Of a stretch of DNA of 64,000 nt, positions 20,363 to 31,032 are shown piece by piece; the stretch's first letter is position 1; each line of letters opens with the position of its first letter. A program made the position numbers and the translations under genes. The notes beneath the pieces were generated by a model. The model made no database searches. It was not told the DNA's origin and saw only the letters and a program-made list of their open reading frames with translations. Source of the DNA: an uncultured Bacillaceae bacterium (GTDB lineage: Bacteria; Bacillota; Bacilli; Bacillales; Alkalibacillaceae); NCBI GenBank assembly GCA_937983065.1, contig CALKAL010000049.1, positions 17,953 to 81,952 of the forward strand, read 5' to 3'.

Positions 20363-22072
20363 TTAAACAGCGGAAGAAACTTTATTTTTCCCTTTCTTTT
20401 TAGCCCCGTGATACATTGCTCGGTCGGCTGTTTTTAAAACCTCTTGTGGTGATTCACAATTGTACGGATAAGTCGAAACTCCGATACTCGCTGTCACGTT
20501 AATCTCTTGAACTTCCATTAACCCGTTAATCGTTTTATACAGTACAAAAGGCTCATCCGCTATGCCTCTTCGAATATTTTCCGCAATTTCAAGGACGCGC
20601 TCATGCTCTTTATCTTTGATGAGTACTGTAAATTCTTCACCACCGTAACGTGCAATAATTCCATTATCACCAATTAATCGCTCTAATCGGCGCGCTAATT
20701 CAACTAACACTTCATTACCTGATTCATGCCCGTATGTGTCATTAATTTTCTTAAACGAATCTAAATCTAAAATAATGACAGAGAAGCTTTCATGAATCCC
20801 TTTAGCCTCTTGATCTGCTACATATTCATCGATATATTCTACTAAATAACGATAATTATATAGTCCCGTTAATTGATCCCGTTGACTTTTACGTCGTTCC
20901 TGTTCGTAATGCCGCGCATTTTCAATCGCAACGGATAAAAAGTTTGCTAACACTTCCAAAAGCATTAAATGATATTTTTCGAACGCTCGGGAATTGTTTG
21001 ATGCAACTGTTAAAACACCGACAACATTGTCATTTCTAAGGATTGGCACCCCTAAGGCACTTTTAACTTCTGCGCCAAACTCATGCCCCTTCATTTTATC
21101 AATTTGACTTTTCTTCACGAGCATTCGACTACTATTTTGTTCATAAATTCGCCCAGAAAAACCTTCACCTTTGTATAGTTTAATTTCTTGTTGATGAATC
21201 TCATCCATTTTTGTATAACGAATTAAACTCATCGATTGATTTCGCGTTGTTATGTCGAAAATGTAGACATGGGTTGCTGGTATCACACGTTTAACTTCTT
21301 TCACAAACGTATCTAAAACACTTTTAACATTTAAACTTTTTGTCAGTTCATGACCAATCTCACTCGTTTTATGTAAATATTCATTTAAACGTTGGGTTTG
21401 ATTGAAAATTGATAAGACTGCCGACAACAAAATAATCGGGAAGCCGACAAAGTAAATGCCTGGCGTTTCTAATTCAACGTATATGAAATAAAGAACTAAA
21501 CCTAATGGTAACGTCACTAACGTTAAAAAACCATCGACGAAAAATGAGCTATCTAACAATTTAAACGTTTGACCTAAAATAAAGGATTGAAAAATAGTTA
21601 ATAGTAGCTGATTCATAATAATCGAGCTAATCATATATCCTGCAATCGGGATGATTTGACTCGAACTAAGTGTGTCAATTCCCGTCGTTCCACCTAGAAA
21701 GAAGTAGACGTGAGCAGAGATGAAGGACGTCATTAACAAGATCGTTGAGTTCGTTGCAATTCTATGAAAATCTTTTTTCGGTAATCTAATTTTAAGAAAT
21801 AAAGCAATTAAAGCAAGTTGAGATAACAAAACTTCGGCGACTAGTCCAAAATATAAAAATACAGCGAGACTGACACTATTAATAAAGAAAATCGTCGTAT
21901 TCCCAACTTTAAAAGGGAAAAAAGCAACAGCACATATGATCAATGCAAAAGACAGGAAATCAATCCAATTTCCAGTAAAATGTATCGGGTGATGCATAAA
22001 TATGTAAATCATTAATGCTGGAAAAACAGCTAACCAAATTATCCATAAAGTAATCGCTTTCGATTTTGTCAT
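20363..22072 (-). CDS. Membrane GAF-GGDEF diguanylate cyclase
   Basis: Predicted to make cyclic di-GMP from two GTP. In 569 residues there are seven to eight membrane helices (about 5-225), a GAF sensor domain (about 240-390) and a GGDEF domain (about 400-569) with an intact active-site loop RYGGEEF and DLDSFKKINDTYGHESGN. The inhibitory RxxD site upstream of the loop is replaced by GDNG, so product inhibition may be weak. It lies between folC and spoIIB, where B. subtilis has comC. A hydrophobic MASE-like sensor plus GAF suggests control by a membrane or small-molecule signal; the signal is unknown. Confidence 0.9.
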   Translation of the reverse strand: MTKSKAITLWIIWLAVFPALMIYIFMHHPIHFTGNWIDFLSFALIICAVAFFPFKVGNTTIFFINSVSLAVFLYFGLVAEVLLSQLALIALFLKIRLPKKDFHRIATNSTILLMTSFISAHVYFFLGGTTGIDTLSSSQIIPIAGYMISSIIMNQLLLTIFQSFILGQTFKLLDSSFFVDGFLTLVTLPLGLVLYFIYVELETPGIYFVGFPIILLSAVLSIFNQTQRLNEYLHKTSEIGHELTKSLNVKSVLDTFVKEVKRVIPATHVYIFDITTRNQSMSLIRYTKMDEIHQQEIKLYKGEGFSGRIYEQNSSRMLVKKSQIDKMKGHEFGAEVKSALGVPILRNDNVVGVLTVASNNSRAFEKYHLMLLEVLANFLSVAIENARHYEQERRKSQRDQLTGLYNYRYLVEYIDEYVADQEAKGIHESFSVIILDLDSFKKINDTYGHESGNEVLVELARRLERLIGDNGIIARYGGEEFTVLIKDKEHERVLEIAENIRRGIADEPFVLYKTINGLMEVQEINVTASIGVSTYPYNCESPQEVLKTADRAMYHGAKKKGKNKVSSAV

Positions 22073-22108
22073 TCTCAGAAACCCCTTTTAACTTTATCTA
22101 ACTGTTTT

Positions 22109-23416
22109 TTATTTTTTGGTAGCTTTTCTAGGTATTAAGTCCTGCCTCACTTCAGAAACGAAATATAATGAACCCGTTATAACGATACAGTCATCATCGT
22201 TTAAATCACTTCTTAATTTATCAAACGCCCTTTTCCAGCTAAGCTCTAATGATATATTATATTTTTCTGAAATGTTTTTTAGTTCATCATACCCATAACT
22301 TTGGAAATAGTCAAATGGAACTATGATGATTTTTCTAAAATGTTCCTTTAACTTGGATATAATTCCATCAATCGGTTTGTTTTTTACAACTGATAATATA
22401 ATATAAATGTGTTCACTTCGAAATCGTCTATTTAACGTATCGATTAACGTTTCAACTGCCTCGACATTGTGGGCACCATCTAATACAATAGTTGGATCGT
22501 TGTCGATAATTTCAAACCGGCCAATCCAGAATGATTCCTTTAATCCGCGCTTTATTTTTTCTATGGCATAATTTTTATTTTCTAACTCAAACAACTTAAT
22601 AAAACTAAACAATGCTAATGTCGCATTTTCTATTTGATGTTTTCCACTCATCGTAATGTTAATTGAATCGATTGATATTTGTTCTGATACGAAGGTAAAA
22701 TGTTCTCCGTTTTCGTTTGATTGGATCCATTTAAACGAGTAGTCTTCGTTAATTTGAAACAATTGGCTCTCATTACTTTTTGCAGTTTCTTTTATAATTT
22801 CAATCGCAGTTGGATCAGTGACATTCGTAATCACTGGGACACTCTCTTTAATAATACCACTTTTCTCAGCCGTAATTTCTTCAATTGTTTCGCCTAATAT
22901 TTTCGTATGGTCAAATCCAATTGATGTAATGATAGATAGTAATGGTTTTTCTATTACATTAGTGGAATCTAATCGGCCCCCTAATCCAACCTCGAAAATC
23001 GCATAGTCAACATTTTTATCTAAAAAATATTTGAAAGCAATCACTGTAATAATTTCAAATTCTGTCGGCTTTCCTAATTCTGTTTGCCCAACTTGTTCAC
23101 ATAGAGGTTTAATTAGTTCGACATATTTAACTAAATCTTCCCCACTAATTGGTTGTCCATCAATACTTATCCGTTCATTAAATAGCTCGATATAAGGAGA
23201 TGTAAATGTCCCGACTTGATAATCATGTGCCTGAAGCAAATGTCTTAAATATGTCACTGTTGACCCTTTTCCATTTGTACCTGCAACATGGATTAGTTTT
23301 AGTTTTTTTTCTGGGTTACCAAGCTGGTTTAGTAACCATTCAACCCGTTTCAAGCCTGGTTTAATACCGAATTTAAGCTGATTATGAATCCAGGAAATCG
23401 CCTGTTGCTCGTCCAT
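22109..23416 (-). CDS. folC: Folylpolyglutamate/dihydrofolate synthase
   Basis: Adds glutamate to dihydropteroate and to folates. The 435 residues show the ATP loop HVAGTNGKGST (about 43-53), the TSPY segment after it, GLGGRLDSTN and the DGAHN motif (about 315). ATG 23416 is behind GCAGGAGG. It is 100 bases downstream of valS, the order seen in B. subtilis (valS-folC). No terminator is visible between folC and the cyclase gene, so they may be co-transcribed. Confidence 0.95.
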   Translation of the reverse strand: MDEQQAISWIHNQLKFGIKPGLKRVEWLLNQLGNPEKKLKLIHVAGTNGKGSTVTYLRHLLQAHDYQVGTFTSPYIELFNERISIDGQPISGEDLVKYVELIKPLCEQVGQTELGKPTEFEIITVIAFKYFLDKNVDYAIFEVGLGGRLDSTNVIEKPLLSIITSIGFDHTKILGETIEEITAEKSGIIKESVPVITNVTDPTAIEIIKETAKSNESQLFQINEDYSFKWIQSNENGEHFTFVSEQISIDSINITMSGKHQIENATLALFSFIKLFELENKNYAIEKIKRGLKESFWIGRFEIIDNDPTIVLDGAHNVEAVETLIDTLNRRFRSEHIYIILSVVKNKPIDGIISKLKEHFRKIIIVPFDYFQSYGYDELKNISEKYNISLELSWKRAFDKLRSDLNDDDCIVITGSLYFVSEVRQDLIPRKATKK

Positions 23417-23480
23417 GATTTAAACCTCCTGCTCAAGCTCGTCTCTAATTGATTGTTTCGAGTTCAATTAAAATTATATA

Positions 23481-23512
23481 ATAAAATTGCCTGCATCATA
23501 CAGGCAATTTTA
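23481..23512 (-). terminator. Terminator between valS and folC
   Basis: Perfect stem ATAAAATTGCCTG (23481-23493) / CAGGCAATTTTAT (23501-23513) with a 7-base loop and T-rich tail on both strands. Seven bases past the valS stop. Read-through would be needed for folC to share the valS transcript. Confidence 0.85.
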
Positions 23513-23518
23513 TTATAT

Positions 23519-26170
23519 TTAATTCATATTTTGAAGCTCTTGAAGTCGTTCTTGTACCATTTGTTGTTTTTCTACATATTCTTTTTCTTTTTCCCGCTCC
23601 TCTTGAACGATATGCTCTGGAGCTTTACTAACAAAGTTTTCATTAGCTAATTTCTTTTGCACCCGTTCGACTTCCTCGTTCCATTTTTTCAATTCTGCTT
23701 TTAACTTTTCAATTTCGGCGTTTATATCAATAAGTCCTTCTAACGGGAAGAAAATTTCCGCACCAGTGACAACGGAAGTTTTTGCTTGTTCAGGAACTTG
23801 AATATCCGTTGAAATTTCTAACGTTTTCGGATTACAAAAACGTTCTAAATAATATTTGTTTTTATTTAATTCTTCAACGATTGTCGAATCATTCGCTTTT
23901 ATTAAAATATTAATTTCTCTGGACATCGGTGTATCTACTTCACGACGTACATTTCTAACAGCGCGAATTATTGATACGAGTCTTTCCATTTCTTTTGCCG
24001 ATTGATTAAAATTGTAACTCGGATTAGCTTCTGGCCAAGCTGCAACAGTAATCGATTCTCCTTCATGGGGAATATGCTGCCAAATTTCTTCTGTAATAAA
24101 TGGCATAAACGGATGAAGCATACGTAACGTTTGGTCTAAAACGTAAACGAGGACGGATTTGGTCGTCGCTTTTGCTTCTTCATTTTCACCATATAACGGA
24201 AGCTTTGCCATTTCGATATACCAGTCACAAAAGTCACTCCAAATGAAATTGTATAAATGACGGCCTGCTTCACCGAAATCATAACGTTCAATATAACGGG
24301 TCACTTCGCTTATCGTTTCATTTAAACGGGTTAATATCCATTCATCAGCGACTGTTTTCTCCTTAGATAAATCGATATCTTCTAGCGAAAAATCGTCTAA
24401 GTTCATAATGACGAAACGAGAGGCGTTCCAAATTTTATTGGCAAAATTCCACGTTGATTCGACCTTCTCCCAATGGAAACGTAAATCTTGACCAGGGGAT
24501 GAACCTGTTGACAAGAAGTAACGTAATGAATCGGCGCCATACTTTTCGATCACATCCATCGGGTCAACACCGTTACCTAAAGATTTACTCATTTTCCGCC
24601 CTTCCGCATCTCGAACAAGTCCGTGAATTAAAACATCTTTAAATGGACGTTGATCTGTAAAATGTTTAGATTGAAAGACCATGCGAGCGACCCAGAAAAA
24701 TATAATATCGTATCCAGTCACTAATACATCTGTTGGAAAGTAACGTTTATAATCTTCGCTTTCTACATTCGGCCAACCCATCGTTGAAAACGGCCATAGT
24801 GCAGATGAAAACCACGTATCTAACACATCTTCATCTTGTTGCCAATTTTCAATATCTGCTGGCGCTTCCTTACCAACATAAACTTCACCTGTTTCTTTAT
24901 GATACCAAGCTGGAATACGGTGACCCCACCAGAGTTGTCTTGAGATACACCAATCTCGAATATTTTCCATCCAGTTTAAATACGTTCCTTCAAAACGATT
25001 CGGAATGAAATTTACTTTCTCATCTGTCTGTTGCAATTTAATCGCTTCTTCTGCTAGTGGCTGCATTTTAACAAACCATTGTGTCGATAAATACGGTTCG
25101 ACTACAGCCCCGCTTCGTTCAGAATGTCCAACTGAATGAATATGCTCTTCAATTTTAAACAAAACGCCTGCTTCTTCTAAATCCTTAACAATTTGTTTAC
25201 GACATTCAAATCGATCTAATCCATTATATTTCCCTGCATTTTCATTCATCGTGCCATCTTCGTTCATGACGAGAATTCGCTCTAACTGATGGCGGTTACC
25301 AATTTCAAAGTCATTCGGGTCGTGGGCAGGGGTAATTTTAACTGCACCTGAACCGAATTCCATATCAACATAATCATCGGCGACTATTTCAATTTCCCGA
25401 CCGACTATTGGAAGGATTACTTTTTTACCAATTAAATGTTGATACCTTTCATCATCAGGATGAACGGCAACAGCTGTATCACCTAACATCGTTTCTGGTC
25501 GTGTCGTCGCTACTTCAATATGACCTGAGGCGTCTTTTAACGGATATTTCATATGATATAAAGCGCCTTTCACCTCATCATATATAACTTCGATATCAGA
25601 TAGAGCTGTTTTCGTACTCGGATCCCAGTTAATAATATATTCCCCACGATAAATTAAGCCTTCTTCATACAATTTTATAAATACTTCTTGAACAGCATGA
25701 GATAATCCTTCATCGAGGGTAAAGCGCTCTTTAGAATAATCGAGTCCTAAACCTAATTTCTCCCATTGACTTCTAATAAATTGGGCATACTCTTCCTTCC
25801 AGCTCCAAGACGCTTCAAGGAATGCTTCTCTCCCTAAGTCGTAACGTGATTTTCCTTCTTCCTTTAACTTTTCCTCAACTTTTGCTTGGGTTGCAATACC
25901 AGCATGGTCCATTCCAGGCAACCATAACACATCGTAACCCCGCATCCGTTTATACCGAGACATAATATCTTGTAATGTCGTATCCCAAGCATGGCCTAAA
26001 TGGAGTCGTCCTGTTACGTTTGGCGGTGGAATGACGATTGTAAATGGCTCTTTATTCGGATCATTTTTCGCTTCAAAAAAGCCACCCTTTAACCAATAAT
26101 CATAACGCCCCTTTTCAACCTGCTCTGGATGATATTTAGGTGCCATTTGCTCCCCTTGGCGATGTGCCAT
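23519..26170 (-). CDS. valS: Valyl-tRNA synthetase
   Basis: Class I synthetase of 883 residues. It has the HIGH-type motif HLGH (in [15 protein letters not shown]), the CP1 editing domain with [13 protein letters not shown], the KMSKS motif ([15 protein letters not shown]), the anticodon-binding domain and a C-terminal coiled coil (about 815-883) that grips tRNA. ATG 26170 lies 7 bases behind GGAGGG. Expression is very probably set by the T-box leader upstream, which senses uncharged tRNA-Val. Confidence 0.97.
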   Translation of the reverse strand: MAHRQGEQMAPKYHPEQVEKGRYDYWLKGGFFEAKNDPNKEPFTIVIPPPNVTGRLHLGHAWDTTLQDIMSRYKRMRGYDVLWLPGMDHAGIATQAKVEEKLKEEGKSRYDLGREAFLEASWSWKEEYAQFIRSQWEKLGLGLDYSKERFTLDEGLSHAVQEVFIKLYEEGLIYRGEYIINWDPSTKTALSDIEVIYDEVKGALYHMKYPLKDASGHIEVATTRPETMLGDTAVAVHPDDERYQHLIGKKVILPIVGREIEIVADDYVDMEFGSGAVKITPAHDPNDFEIGNRHQLERILVMNEDGTMNENAGKYNGLDRFECRKQIVKDLEEAGVLFKIEEHIHSVGHSERSGAVVEPYLSTQWFVKMQPLAEEAIKLQQTDEKVNFIPNRFEGTYLNWMENIRDWCISRQLWWGHRIPAWYHKETGEVYVGKEAPADIENWQQDEDVLDTWFSSALWPFSTMGWPNVESEDYKRYFPTDVLVTGYDIIFFWVARMVFQSKHFTDQRPFKDVLIHGLVRDAEGRKMSKSLGNGVDPMDVIEKYGADSLRYFLSTGSSPGQDLRFHWEKVESTWNFANKIWNASRFVIMNLDDFSLEDIDLSKEKTVADEWILTRLNETISEVTRYIERYDFGEAGRHLYNFIWSDFCDWYIEMAKLPLYGENEEAKATTKSVLVYVLDQTLRMLHPFMPFITEEIWQHIPHEGESITVAAWPEANPSYNFNQSAKEMERLVSIIRAVRNVRREVDTPMSREINILIKANDSTIVEELNKNKYYLERFCNPKTLEISTDIQVPEQAKTSVVTGAEIFFPLEGLIDINAEIEKLKAELKKWNEEVERVQKKLANENFVSKAPEHIVQEEREKEKEYVEKQQMVQERLQELQNMN

Positions 26171-26478
26171 ATAAATCCCTCCATCAACTAGTTTAATTCC
26201 ATCATTGACAAAAATAAAAAAATCTTTTCATCCTTTAACTAAAGGACGAAAAGATTTAATTCGCGGTACCACCTTCATTTGCAAATAATAAAACATATTT
26301 GCACACTTCATGACGATAACGGTTTTCCCGGCTTCTTCTACTTTATTTCAAAGAAGCTGCATATTCAGAGCGACCTTCCAAGTCTTCATACCGAGGAAGC
26401 TTTCAGCGAGATGCTTCCCTCTCTTTCGGAATTCAACTTGTACTCCTCTCTTACAAGCATTTCATAATCAATTTAATT
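26171..26478 (-). ncRNA. T-box riboswitch leader of valS
   Basis: About 308-nt leader. The conserved T-box AAGGTGGTACCGCG lies at 26262-26275 on the minus strand. It is followed by a terminator with arms AATCTTTTCGTCCTTT and AAAGGATGAAAAGATT (26219-26258) and a run of Ts. Stem I has the AGAGAGG and GCTGAAAGC-type elements. A GTC triplet (26372-26374), in GGAAGGTCGCTCTGAA, sits where the specifier is expected and encodes Val, matching the downstream gene. Uncharged tRNA-Val should favour the antiterminator. Confidence 0.93.
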
Positions 26479-26484
26479 TATTAT

Positions 26485-26514
26485 ATCATATACAAATGAG
26501 CAGCTATCTGTCAA
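26485..26514 (-). promoter_or_regulatory. SigA promoter of the valS T-box leader
   Basis: -35 TTGACA (26509-26514) and -10 TATGAT (26485-26490) with an 18-bp spacer. Transcription would begin near 26478. Confidence 0.7.
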
Positions 26515-26577
26515 TTTAAATGACACAAAATTTTTATCATTATCATATGTTGTAACAAAATAGAAAGGAGGATTAGA

Positions 26578-26766
26578 ATGGCCAAACATTATCGGTACCG
26601 GTTTCCACCTTGGTTATTTAAATGTGCCATCGTTATGGAGAAATGCACATTGCCTCTTTTAATTTATCAGCTGATTAGAACTTTATTTTTTCCAACGACC
26701 CTCGATGTGTTATTACTCGGATTGTTTGTCGGTCTCTTTTTAGCCTTTTATTTAAAATGGATTTAG
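26578..26766 (+). CDS. Small membrane protein, unrecognised
   Basis: 62-residue protein on the plus strand, divergent from valS. It starts at ATG 26578 behind a strong AAAGGAGG site (7 bases away), which argues for a real gene. The N-terminus is basic (KHYRYRFPPWLFK), followed by two hydrophobic segments (about 14-38 and 40-61), with two Cys. I do not recognise the family. It overlaps the end of spoVID on the other strand by 4 bases. No clear promoter was found in the short gap to the valS promoter. Confidence 0.7.
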   Translation: MAKHYRYRFPPWLFKCAIVMEKCTLPLLIYQLIRTLFFPTTLDVLLLGLFVGLFLAFYLKWI

Positions 26767-27812
26767 CTCGATTTTGTTTCTTTATATGGAACGTAAAGCA
26801 ATTCACCACTTTGAAGCTCATAGCCAGATTCCAAATTGTTTAATCGTTCCAGCCTAGTTACGGAAACATCGTAATCTTTTGCAATGGAATCGAGCGTCTC
26901 ATCTTCTTGGACAAACCGAATTTTAAGCTGTACCTTCTCAGGCTGATCTTCTTTGTTACGAAACAGACTTGCTAAATAACTCAACCCTTTTTTAGGTTTT
27001 TCTTCAGCTTCTTGCTCCACTTCTTCTACTTCTGTACTTTCAACATCACCTTGCTGCTCCTCCTCAACGGATTCAGCTGTGACCGGTTCTACCATTTCTT
27101 CATTTGAACTCGTTAACTCTTCTGAAGCTACCGCCTGCTCCTGTTTTTTCTGTAAAAATTCAGAGAAGCTATGGGTCGTTTCTTTTTTCCAAAAATCACG
27201 ACCTACTTCATCATCACCATCATCAGATTTAGCTTCATCTTGTACTTCGTCACTTTGCTCATCTTGATATGGCACACTTCCATCAAAATGAGGAACGTTA
27301 TCCTCTTCCTGTTCCTCTTCCAAACTCGGTATGGCCTTTAATTCAAAATCAGGTTGATAAAACTCCCTTTCTTCCTCAGGCTCTAATTCTACTCCGTCCA
27401 GACGAATTTTAGCAAAGATGTGTAATGTTTTCGGCTCAGGTAATTCATAATCGAAATATTCAATATGAACTTCAGGCTCATTCGTTTCCCTAATCCGATT
27501 GCTCGGAATCGTAATATCAACTGGGATTGGGTAGTTAAAGGTCGTAAATCCATTATCCATCGCTTTTACTTGCTGAACGTAATTATCAGCTTGTTCTTCA
27601 TCAATTAAATAAACGGGTTCTTGATTTGGAATCGATTGATATTCTCCTGAAACGATTAACACACCTCTTAATTGAATATGGGTCATTTCATTATAAACAC
27701 GAACATCTGGTTGAATTGAAATCCCATATAAATCATCAATTTCTTCGCCCTGGCGGAAAACAATCTTCTCTTCTAAATCAAACAATATCGGCTCATTATT
27801 ATTTTCACTCAC
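26763..27812 (-). CDS. spoVID: Stage VI sporulation protein SpoVID
   Basis: Coat morphogenetic protein that lets the coat encase the forespore and recruits SafA. The 349 residues include a conserved N-terminal domain (about 1-170), a long Glu-rich linker (about 170-295) and a C-terminal LysM domain (about 298-345, IRFVQEDETLDSIAKDYDVSVTRLERLNN). Start is GTG 27812 behind GGAGGAAGG. In B. subtilis ysxE and spoVID lie between hemL and valS; here ysxE is absent. Its partner safA is encoded at 6806-7567. Confidence 0.9.
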   Translation of the reverse strand: MSENNNEPILFDLEEKIVFRQGEEIDDLYGISIQPDVRVYNEMTHIQLRGVLIVSGEYQSIPNQEPVYLIDEEQADNYVQQVKAMDNGFTTFNYPIPVDITIPSNRIRETNEPEVHIEYFDYELPEPKTLHIFAKIRLDGVELEPEEEREFYQPDFELKAIPSLEEEQEEDNVPHFDGSVPYQDEQSDEVQDEAKSDDGDDEVGRDFWKKETTHSFSEFLQKKQEQAVASEELTSSNEEMVEPVTAESVEEEQQGDVESTEVEEVEQEAEEKPKKGLSYLASLFRNKEDQPEKVQLKIRFVQEDETLDSIAKDYDVSVTRLERLNNLESGYELQSGELLYVPYKETKSS

Positions 27813-27925
27813 AATCCTTCCTCCTCACCTAATCTCTTTATCAATAAATATATGTGTTTTTATTAATAAAAAGAACTTGAGGATCAAGGTTGTTTCATTT
27901 AAGATAGGCATCAATCCATAAAAAA

Positions 27926-27958
27926 ACCCTAGTTAGCTTCTATTCAACTAACTAGGGT
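27926..27958 (-). terminator. Terminator of the hem operon
   Basis: Perfect 11-bp stem ACCCTAGTTAG (27926-27936) / CTAACTAGGGT (27948-27958) followed by Ts on the minus strand. Eight bases past the hemL stop. Confidence 0.88.
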
Positions 27959-27965
27959 ATATCCT

Positions 27966-29261
27966 TTATTCTTCATGTTTATATTGGCTAAACACGCGAT
28001 CAGCTGCAGCGATTGTTTTTTCAATATCTTCATCGGAATGAGCTGTTGATAAAAACATCCCTTCAAATTGAGAAGGTGGTAAAAAGATACCTTCCTCAAG
28101 CATGCCTTTATAGTACGTTGCAAACCAATTTAAATCAGATGTTTTTGCCGCATCGAAATTAATAACATCCTCTTCAGTAAAGAAAAATCCAATCATCGAA
28201 CCAGCCCGATTCACTTGAAGGGGAACATGATGTTTCTCTGCTGCTTGTTTGAATCCTTCGATGAGTCGGTCTGCTTTTCGATTCATTTCGACATACGATT
28301 GTTCTGTTAGCTGACTTAACGTTTCATATCCAGCTGTCATAGCTAGTGGATTTCCTGATAAAGTACCTGCTTGATAAATATCCCCAGACGGAGCAACGCG
28401 TTCCATAATTTCTCGTTTACCACCGTAGGCTCCAACTGGTAAACCTCCACCGATAACTTTTCCTAAACACGTAATATCTGGTGTAATGTTAAAATGACCT
28501 TGGGCACCTTGATAGCTCACACGGAATCCAGTCATAACTTCATCAAAAATTAATAATGAACCAAATTCATTTGTAATTTCTCTTAAAAACGATAAGAAAT
28601 TATTAACTGGAGGAACGACTCCCATATTCCCCGCCACTGGCTCAACAATCACGGCTGCAATATCATCGCCGTATTCATCAAAAGCATAACGTACACTTTC
28701 TTGATCGTTATATGGCACGGTAATCGTATTTTGTGCAATCGATGCAGGAACTCCTGGGCTATCAGGTAAACCTAGTGTCGCAACGCCTGAACCTGCTTTA
28801 ATTAATAATGAATCTCCGTGACCGTGATAGTTTCCTTCAAATTTTAATATTTTATCTCGTCCAGTATAACCTCGTGCAAGACGCAAAGCACTCATCGTTG
28901 CTTCTGTCCCTGAGTTAACCATTCGGATCATCTCTATTGAAGGAACCCGCTCAATGACGAGTTTGGCTAATTCATTTTCATAAGCCGTGTTTGCTCCGAA
29001 GCTCGTCCCTTTTTCCATCACTTCTTTTAATCTTGAAACGACTTTTTCATGGGCGTGACCTAAAATTAAAGGTCCCCAACTTAATACATAATCAATATAT
29101 TCATGACCTTCTACATCATAAATTTTTGATCCTTTTCCACTGTCCATATAAATAGGGTCTAATTCAACATTTTTAAAAGCTCTTACTGGCGAATTAACCC
29201 CGCCTGGCATTAACGTAATTGCTTCTTCATACAATTTTTTCGACTTAGCATAGCGACTCAT
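27966..29261 (-). CDS. hemL: Glutamate-1-semialdehyde 2,1-aminomutase
   Basis: PLP enzyme that turns glutamate-1-semialdehyde into 5-aminolevulinate. 431 residues with the [16 protein letters not shown] segment, the [11 protein letters not shown]sp motif and the PLP Lys in [11 protein letters not shown] (about residue 268). Last gene of the hem operon. The length is standard. B. subtilis carries a paralogue (gsaB) elsewhere; the operon position marks this as HemL. Confidence 0.96.
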   Translation of the reverse strand: MSRYAKSKKLYEEAITLMPGGVNSPVRAFKNVELDPIYMDSGKGSKIYDVEGHEYIDYVLSWGPLILGHAHEKVVSRLKEVMEKGTSFGANTAYENELAKLVIERVPSIEMIRMVNSGTEATMSALRLARGYTGRDKILKFEGNYHGHGDSLLIKAGSGVATLGLPDSPGVPASIAQNTITVPYNDQESVRYAFDEYGDDIAAVIVEPVAGNMGVVPPVNNFLSFLREITNEFGSLLIFDEVMTGFRVSYQGAQGHFNITPDITCLGKVIGGGLPVGAYGGKREIMERVAPSGDIYQAGTLSGNPLAMTAGYETLSQLTEQSYVEMNRKADRLIEGFKQAAEKHHVPLQVNRAGSMIGFFFTEEDVINFDAAKTSDLNWFATYYKGMLEEGIFLPPSQFEGMFLSTAHSDEDIEKTIAAADRVFSQYKHEE

Positions 29262-29279
29262 TTTTATCCGCTCCTTCTA

Positions 29280-30257
29280 CTATTCACTTAACCATTTAGC
29301 AACATCTTTCGCGAAATACGTGATGATTAAATCTGCTCCTGCCCGCTTCATTGAAGTTAGTTTTTCGAGAACAATTTGTTTTTCATCAATCCAGTCGTTT
29401 TGGGCCGCCGCTTTAACCATGGCGTACTCACCACTTACGTTATAAGCAACGATTGGATATGGATACCGATCCTTGATTTCTCTCATAATATCCAAATACG
29501 TCATCGCTGGTTTGACAATTAAAAAGTCTGCCCCTTCATGTACATCACTATCTGCCTCACGAATCGCTTCTAATCGATTGCTCGGATCCATTTGATACGT
29601 TTTCCGATCCCCGAATTGAGGTGTACTTCCTGCCGCATCACGGAATGGACCGTAAAAGGCTGAAGCGTATTTAACTGCATACGACATAATCGGGATTTCT
29701 TCAAAACCATTTTCATCCAAACCTTTACGAATCTCTTGAACGAAGCCATCCATCATATTAGATGGTGCAATAATATCTGCTCCAGCCTTCGCTTGAGAAA
29801 TAGCTGTTTTCACGTGAAGTGGTAAAGACGCATCGTTATCAACATAATTATCATGAATAACGCCACAATGACCGTGATCCGTATATTCACATAAACACGT
29901 ATCTGCTACGACAATTAAATCCGAGTAATGTTGTTTAATTAATCGGGTTGCTTGTTGGACGATTCCTTCATCATTATAAGCTTCTGAACCGACTGCATCC
30001 TTTTTCTTTGGGATGCCAAACAGTAAAACAGAACGAATACCTAAATCAACGACTTCTTTGATTTCATCTAATAAATAATCTAATGATAATTGATAAATAC
30101 CCGGCATCGATGGTACTTCATTTTTTTGATTAGCTTCCTCAGTGACGAAGATGGGATAAATGAAATCTTCCTTTTGTAAGACTGTTTCCTTAACGAGTGC
30201 ACGCATATTTTCAGATCTTCTTAATTTCCGATGACGATCAAACTGTAATTGACTCAT
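29280..30257 (-). CDS. hemB: Porphobilinogen synthase
   Basis: Condenses two 5-aminolevulinate to porphobilinogen. The 325 residues carry the two active-site Lys in [21 protein letters not shown] and [13 protein letters not shown], and a Cys-rich zinc motif [14 protein letters not shown], which marks the zinc-dependent type. Its start overlaps the end of hemD by 4 bases. Confidence 0.97.
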   Translation of the reverse strand: MSQLQFDRHRKLRRSENMRALVKETVLQKEDFIYPIFVTEEANQKNEVPSMPGIYQLSLDYLLDEIKEVVDLGIRSVLLFGIPKKKDAVGSEAYNDEGIVQQATRLIKQHYSDLIVVADTCLCEYTDHGHCGVIHDNYVDNDASLPLHVKTAISQAKAGADIIAPSNMMDGFVQEIRKGLDENGFEEIPIMSYAVKYASAFYGPFRDAAGSTPQFGDRKTYQMDPSNRLEAIREADSDVHEGADFLIVKPAMTYLDIMREIKDRYPYPIVAYNVSGEYAMVKAAAQNDWIDEKQIVLEKLTSMKRAGADLIITYFAKDVAKWLSE

Positions 30258-31030
30258 ACAATACCCCTTTCCGATGATTCTATTATTTTTTCTAAAAGAC
30301 CATCTAGCGTATATTCATTCGGTATTAACGTGTGTTTAAAGCCGACTTCCTTAGCTTTAGCTTCCGTCGTTTCCCCAATACAGAAACACGGTTTATTTAA
30401 CTCATCCGCTATATTACCCTTTAGCTGAGTTGAGAAAGCATCAATGGATGAGGGTGAAGTAAAGCAATACAAGTCAATTGGATATTCCTTTAAAATTTGT
30501 GCTAAATTGATTTTGTCATTAACGGCCGTTTTATAGACGAACATCGTATCAAAGGGTATGTTTTCCTTTGATAATTCACGATCAATGACATCACGGGCTA
30601 AATTTCCTTTGACGAGTAATGGATAATTCGGTTTATATTTTTGTAAGTATTGTGATGAAAAATGATCAGCATCAAAGGTTGTCGGTACAAAGGAAGCATT
30701 GAAACCATATTGCTTTAGCGCGAGCTCCGTTTTCGTACCAACTGTTCCGAACCGAAGTGCTTTATTTTGCTTTAAAATAGAAATCGTATAACCAAATTCC
30801 TTTAATGTTTGAAAGAAAAAATGAACGCCGTTAATACTCGTAAATATAATCCAATCATATTTTGAAATATGGTCAAGTAATGTTTTGTTTTCTTTTATCT
30901 TCCAATGTTCAAATGTAGTAAGGGGTACAGGAATAACATTTGCCCCTAAATTATCTAATTCATCAATAAAAAGTTTCGCTTTATTTTTTTCCCTTGAAAG
31001 AAAAATTGTTTTATTTTTGAGTGAATCCAT
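30254..31030 (-). CDS. hemD: Uroporphyrinogen-III synthase
   Basis: Closes hydroxymethylbilane with inversion of ring D. 258 residues of a weakly conserved family. Recognised by the two-lobed pattern with [41 protein letters not shown] and [15 protein letters not shown] motifs, and by position between hemC and hemB. It starts 2 bases after hemC and overlaps hemB by 4 bases. Confidence 0.93.
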   Translation of the reverse strand: MDSLKNKTIFLSREKNKAKLFIDELDNLGANVIPVPLTTFEHWKIKENKTLLDHISKYDWIIFTSINGVHFFFQTLKEFGYTISILKQNKALRFGTVGTKTELALKQYGFNASFVPTTFDADHFSSQYLQKYKPNYPLLVKGNLARDVIDRELSKENIPFDTMFVYKTAVNDKINLAQILKEYPIDLYCFTSPSSIDAFSTQLKGNIADELNKPCFCIGETTEAKAKEVGFKHTLIPNEYTLDGLLEKIIESSERGIV

Positions 31031-31032
31031 GA

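Noticed and set aside
27813..27900. SigE-type promoter ahead of spoVID
   Set aside because: CATATATT resembles a -10 but no -35 at the right distance was found.
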